DNA of 7,786 nt. Origin: Deltaproteobacteria bacterium (GTDB taxonomy: Bacteria; Chloroflexota; Dehalococcoidia; Dehalococcoidales; BS750m-G39). Position numbers and translations under genes: made by a program. The DNA is taken from contig JAUWGI010000031.1 in the NCBI GenBank assembly GCA_030606505.1, positions 1 to 7,786 of the forward strand, written 5' to 3'. This document shows positions 6,257 through 7,786 of this stretch, one piece after another. How positions within the stretch are numbered: the first letter of the stretch is position 1; each line of letters begins with the position of its first letter. The notes beneath the pieces are model-generated. The model did not search any database. It was not told where the DNA came from and was given only the letters and a program-made list of their open reading frames with translations.

Positions 6257-7135
6257 TTGGAGCTGAGGGACAAGACAAACGACGAGCTTTTCACCCTCTA
6301 CGACGCCGACCTGGTGTTGAGGGTGAGAAACGCCAGAAACCTGGATAATGAGAGTCGGCTGCTGGCCAGGTTCCGGCAGTACCTGAACGGCTATAAGCCG
6401 AGTACCGAGCTGGCCAAGGGATTTCTGGCTCCTTATGCCCACCGAAAACCGCGGACGCTGGCCCGCTACGCGGCCACTGTGAAGTCATTTATGAAATGGT
6501 ACGGCGAGCCGATGGATAACTTCAGGATAAAGGTGCCCCGGTCGCTGCCCCCCTACACAGAGGACAGCGACGTTGACAAGCTCCGCCAGGCCATAGCGGG
6601 TAAGAAGACGCATAGAGGCACCATCACCCGCGACATACTGCTGGTGGATCTGGCCCTCAGCACCGGCATGAGAAGGGCGGAACTGGCCGCGCTGGAGCCG
6701 AGAGATATACACTCCGATTTCTTGGTCGCGCACGGCAAAGGTAAGAAGGACCGGGTCATTCCCCTGCTGCCGGCTATAGCCATCAGGCTGCATAACTTCA
6801 CACAGGGAATGAAGCCGGATGAGAAAGTGTTCAAGCTGAAACCTGCATGTATCGGCAACAAGATAAGGTTTTTCGCCCTGAAGGCCGGCCTCAATAATTT
6901 TCATACCCATACGATGCGACACAAGTTCGCCACCGACCTGTTGGAAAGGGGCGGCGATATCAGATCGGTACAGGAGCTGCTGGGGCATACCGATCTGTCA
7001 ACCACCCAGGTTTACCTGGCCATCACAGATAAGCGGATTCGTGAAACAATGGAACTGCTGGATGGTCCGCCAAAGCAGAAGCGCGGGCAATCAGGCCATG
7101 ACGCGGCAGACGGGATCCAACCGGTAGTCTACTAA
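6257..7135 (+). CDS. Tyrosine recombinase / integrase (about 292 aa)
   Basis: Site-specific recombinase that cuts and rejoins DNA through a phosphotyrosine. Counting from the TTG at 6257, an N-terminal SAM-like core-binding domain spans about residues 20-92 (ending SFMKWYGEP). The catalytic domain follows with all six active residues: R139 in TGMRRAEL, K161 in GKGKKDR, H218 and R221 in HTMRHKF, H244 in LGHTDL, and the nucleophile Y253 in TTQVYLAI. It is intact and close to XerC/XerD in length, but its place next to a tRNA points to an element integrase. The frame is open upstream to 6131, inside the tRNA, which cannot be a sensible start. TTG 6257 is preferred because GGAGGGGAGGAG lies a few bases upstream. 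No terminator is seen between tRNA and gene, so read-through from the tRNA promoter could help express it. The C-terminal tail after the tyrosine is short, about 39 residues. Confidence 0.92.
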   Translation: MELRDKTNDELFTLYDADLVLRVRNARNLDNESRLLARFRQYLNGYKPSTELAKGFLAPYAHRKPRTLARYAATVKSFMKWYGEPMDNFRIKVPRSLPPYTEDSDVDKLRQAIAGKKTHRGTITRDILLVDLALSTGMRRAELAALEPRDIHSDFLVAHGKGKKDRVIPLLPAIAIRLHNFTQGMKPDEKVFKLKPACIGNKIRFFALKAGLNNFHTHTMRHKFATDLLERGGDIRSVQELLGHTDLSTTQVYLAITDKRIRETMELLDGPPKQKRGQSGHDAADGIQPVVY

Positions 7136-7149
7136 GCTTTCAAACAGGT

Positions 7150-7193
7150 TAAAGAAAAGGGCTGGCAAGTCCGCGAGACTACCCTTTTCTTTA
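7150..7193 (+). terminator. Perfect 12-bp inverted repeat, probable bidirectional terminator after the integrase
   Basis: TAAAGAAAAGGG (7150-7161) and its exact complement (7182-7193) enclose a 20-base loop, 15 bases after the integrase stop. The outer stem is A-rich on the left and T-rich on the right, so either strand can end in a U-rich run, as in a two-way terminator between convergent genes. The loop is longer than in a typical terminator. Confidence 0.6.
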
Positions 7194-7212
7194 TGTCAAG
7201 TTTATGCGGCGT

Positions 7213-7245
7213 TTCCACCGTTCACCCTGGAACAACGTGGTGGAA
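7213..7245. repeat. Nested stem-loop with a 5-base bulge
   Basis: TTCCACC (7213-7219) pairs with GGTGGAA (7239-7245). Directly inside it GTTC (7220-7223) pairs with GAAC (7230-7233), leaving a 6-base loop and a bulge at 7234-7238. It lies between the convergent integrase and ribbon-helix-helix genes. Its role is unknown; a recombinase or mRNA-end structure is possible. Confidence 0.4.
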
Positions 7246-7250
7246 TGGCG

Positions 7251-7270
7251 AGGCAACGCGCTAGTTGCCT
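7251..7270. repeat. 7-bp perfect hairpin downstream of the ribbon-helix-helix gene
   Basis: AGGCAAC (7251-7257) and GTTGCCT (7264-7270) enclose a 6-base loop. On the minus strand it comes 8 bases after the stop of the small DNA-binding gene. It could stabilise or end that mRNA, but no U-run follows on that strand, so it is not a standard terminator. Confidence 0.45.
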
Positions 7271-7278
7271 TCAGCATT

Positions 7279-7551
7279 TTACGGCGGTAATTTACCAAAT
7301 CTCTGCTGGTATTCCAGAAGTTCGGCTGCGAGTATTATCCTCTGGTTTTCGAGGCTTTCGATTTCGCGCTCGTGTTTTTGCCCCGTGCATTTTAGGTAAA
7401 CCGAGAGGGCTTCATGTATCATTTCAATCATGGTTCGGTTTTCCCGGCTTGCCAGACTTTTCAATATCAACCAGTCCGCGTGACTGCACCACAGAGGCTT
7501 ATATTTCGTCACTTTCTTTCCTAACAACCCAGTGCGTATTTTCTTTACCAT
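7279..7551 (-). CDS. Small ribbon-helix-helix (Arc/CopG-like) DNA-binding protein with C-terminal coiled coil (90 aa)
   Basis: Residues about 18-54 (KPLWCSHADWLILKSLASRENRT, then MIEMIHEALSVYLK) follow the ribbon-helix-helix pattern: a short strand, a helix, a turn near ENRT, and a second helix ending in EALxxYL. Such proteins bind DNA as dimers through the strand pair. Residues about 58-86 are charged and heptad-like (EREIESLENQRIILAAELLEYQQRF), suggesting a coiled coil for assembly. The basic N-terminus (MVKKIRTGLLGKK) would add DNA contacts. The frame continues to an ATG at 7569, but the ATG at 7551 has AGAAGGAG 7 bases upstream, and that site would be coding if 7569 were used. It may be a repressor of the element or of itself, a plasmid-type control protein, or a lone antitoxin; no toxin gene is adjacent within the window. 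It converges with the integrase. Confidence 0.75.
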   Translation of the reverse strand: MVKKIRTGLLGKKVTKYKPLWCSHADWLILKSLASRENRTMIEMIHEALSVYLKCTGQKHEREIESLENQRIILAAELLEYQQRFGKLPP

Positions 7552-7601
7552 TTTTATACTCCTTCTCATGTTAAGATGTGGTTTTCAAAGACTTTAAATA
7601 A

Positions 7602-7631
7602 ATTATGAGGCACGTTTTTCGAAATTGTCAA
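7602..7631 (-). promoter_or_regulatory. Near-consensus promoter of the ribbon-helix-helix gene
   Basis: On the minus strand a perfect TTGACA (7626-7631) and CATAAT (7602-7607) are 18 bases apart. Transcription would start near 7595, with a leader of about 43 bases to the ATG at 7551. The palindrome TTTCGAAA (7617-7624) lies in the spacer, a natural place for a repressor. Confidence 0.65.
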
Positions 7632-7632
7632 T

Positions 7633-7647
7633 ATTTTTATCAAAAAT
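7633..7647. repeat. 15-bp palindrome next to the -35 box, candidate operator
   Basis: ATTTTT (7633-7638) and AAAAAT (7642-7647) form a perfect inverted repeat around ATC, one base upstream of the -35 box of the ribbon-helix-helix gene. Autoregulation by the encoded protein is a natural guess. In AT-rich DNA such palindromes also arise by chance. Confidence 0.4.
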
Positions 7648-7694
7648 CACCAAATCTTACGTTCAAAATAGCACATTATCGCGTAATTATTAAA

Positions 7695-7752
7695 AAACTA
7701 TTCGAACATATTAAGAGTTGCCTAAGTTCTATTAAGAGTAATTAAACTATTC
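7695..7752. repeat. Two interleaved pairs of 9-bp direct repeats in AT-rich DNA
   Basis: AAACTATTC occurs at 7695-7703 and 7744-7752, flanking two copies of ATTAAGAGT at 7710-7718 and 7731-7739 that are 21 bp apart. The order is A-B-B-A, all in the same orientation. The surrounding 7570-7786 holds no gene I can support in any frame. Recombinase arm sites, iterons or operator repeats are possible; low sequence complexity is the plain alternative. Confidence 0.4.
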
Positions 7753-7786
7753 CTAGACACAAAGATAGGCGATTTCCAAAGAAACA

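Larger units (their letters stand above)
6150..7786 (+). mobile_element. Probable left end of an element integrated at the tRNA-Val 3' end (right end outside window)
   Basis: A tRNA gene, an integrase in the same direction 80 bp downstream, a small DNA-binding protein gene, and a shift to AT-rich DNA form the classic left boundary of a genomic island or prophage. The exact left boundary is unknown and 6150 is only a guess within the T arm. The distal att copy is not visible, so this is inferred from arrangement. The alternative is an old remnant of which only the integrase region is kept. Confidence 0.5.

Noticed and set aside
7432..7447. GGTTCG match to the tRNA T loop, considered as a second att copy
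   Set aside because: Only six bases match; the flanks do not resemble the tRNA 3' end and the match lies inside the ribbon-helix-helix gene.
7245..7574. 109-codon plus-strand frame across the ribbon-helix-helix gene
   Set aside because: Antisense of a gene with a good ribosome-binding site, promoter and recognisable domain; the plus frame has none of these.

Overview
The window looks like bacterial chromosome from the Chloroflexota, most likely a relative of the Dehalococcoidia. The reasons are a class V aminotransferase gene directly followed by a long-form serA, an archaeal-type bifunctional phosphoglucose/phosphomannose isomerase, and a fairly GC-rich body. This placement is inferred from gene content and order as I know them; no marker gene is present. 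Reading from the left, the layout is as follows.

Positions 1-1088 hold a minus-strand unit: a 103-aa dimeric alpha/beta-barrel (EthD/HapK-like) protein, then an acyl-CoA dehydrogenase that runs off the left edge. Positions 1089-1248 form a divergent promoter region with a good sigma70-like promoter on each strand. Positions 1249-3917 hold a plus-strand serine-biosynthesis operon: a class V aminotransferase, probably making phosphoserine, and D-3-phosphoglycerate dehydrogenase, 2 bp apart.

Positions 3948-5973 hold a convergent minus-strand operon: the isomerase, followed by an alpha/beta hydrolase of unknown substrate. Its promoter at 6008-6036 shows that the longest isomerase reading frame starts too far upstream. 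The divergent partner is a tRNA-Val(CAC) gene at 6104-6176 with its own promoter.

Right of the tRNA the character changes. A complete tyrosine recombinase (all six catalytic residues) lies 80 bp downstream of the tRNA in the same direction. It is followed by a cluster of three stem-loops, a small minus-strand ribbon-helix-helix protein with a near-consensus promoter and palindromes around it, and an AT-rich tail with paired direct repeats. This is the usual arrangement at one end of an element integrated at a tRNA 3' end. Most of such an element would lie beyond the right edge, and no second att copy is visible here.

The left three quarters is ordinary metabolism. I found no clearly undescribed system. 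The parts most worth following are the tRNA/integrase boundary, the ribbon-helix-helix control region and the small protein paired with the acyl-CoA dehydrogenase.
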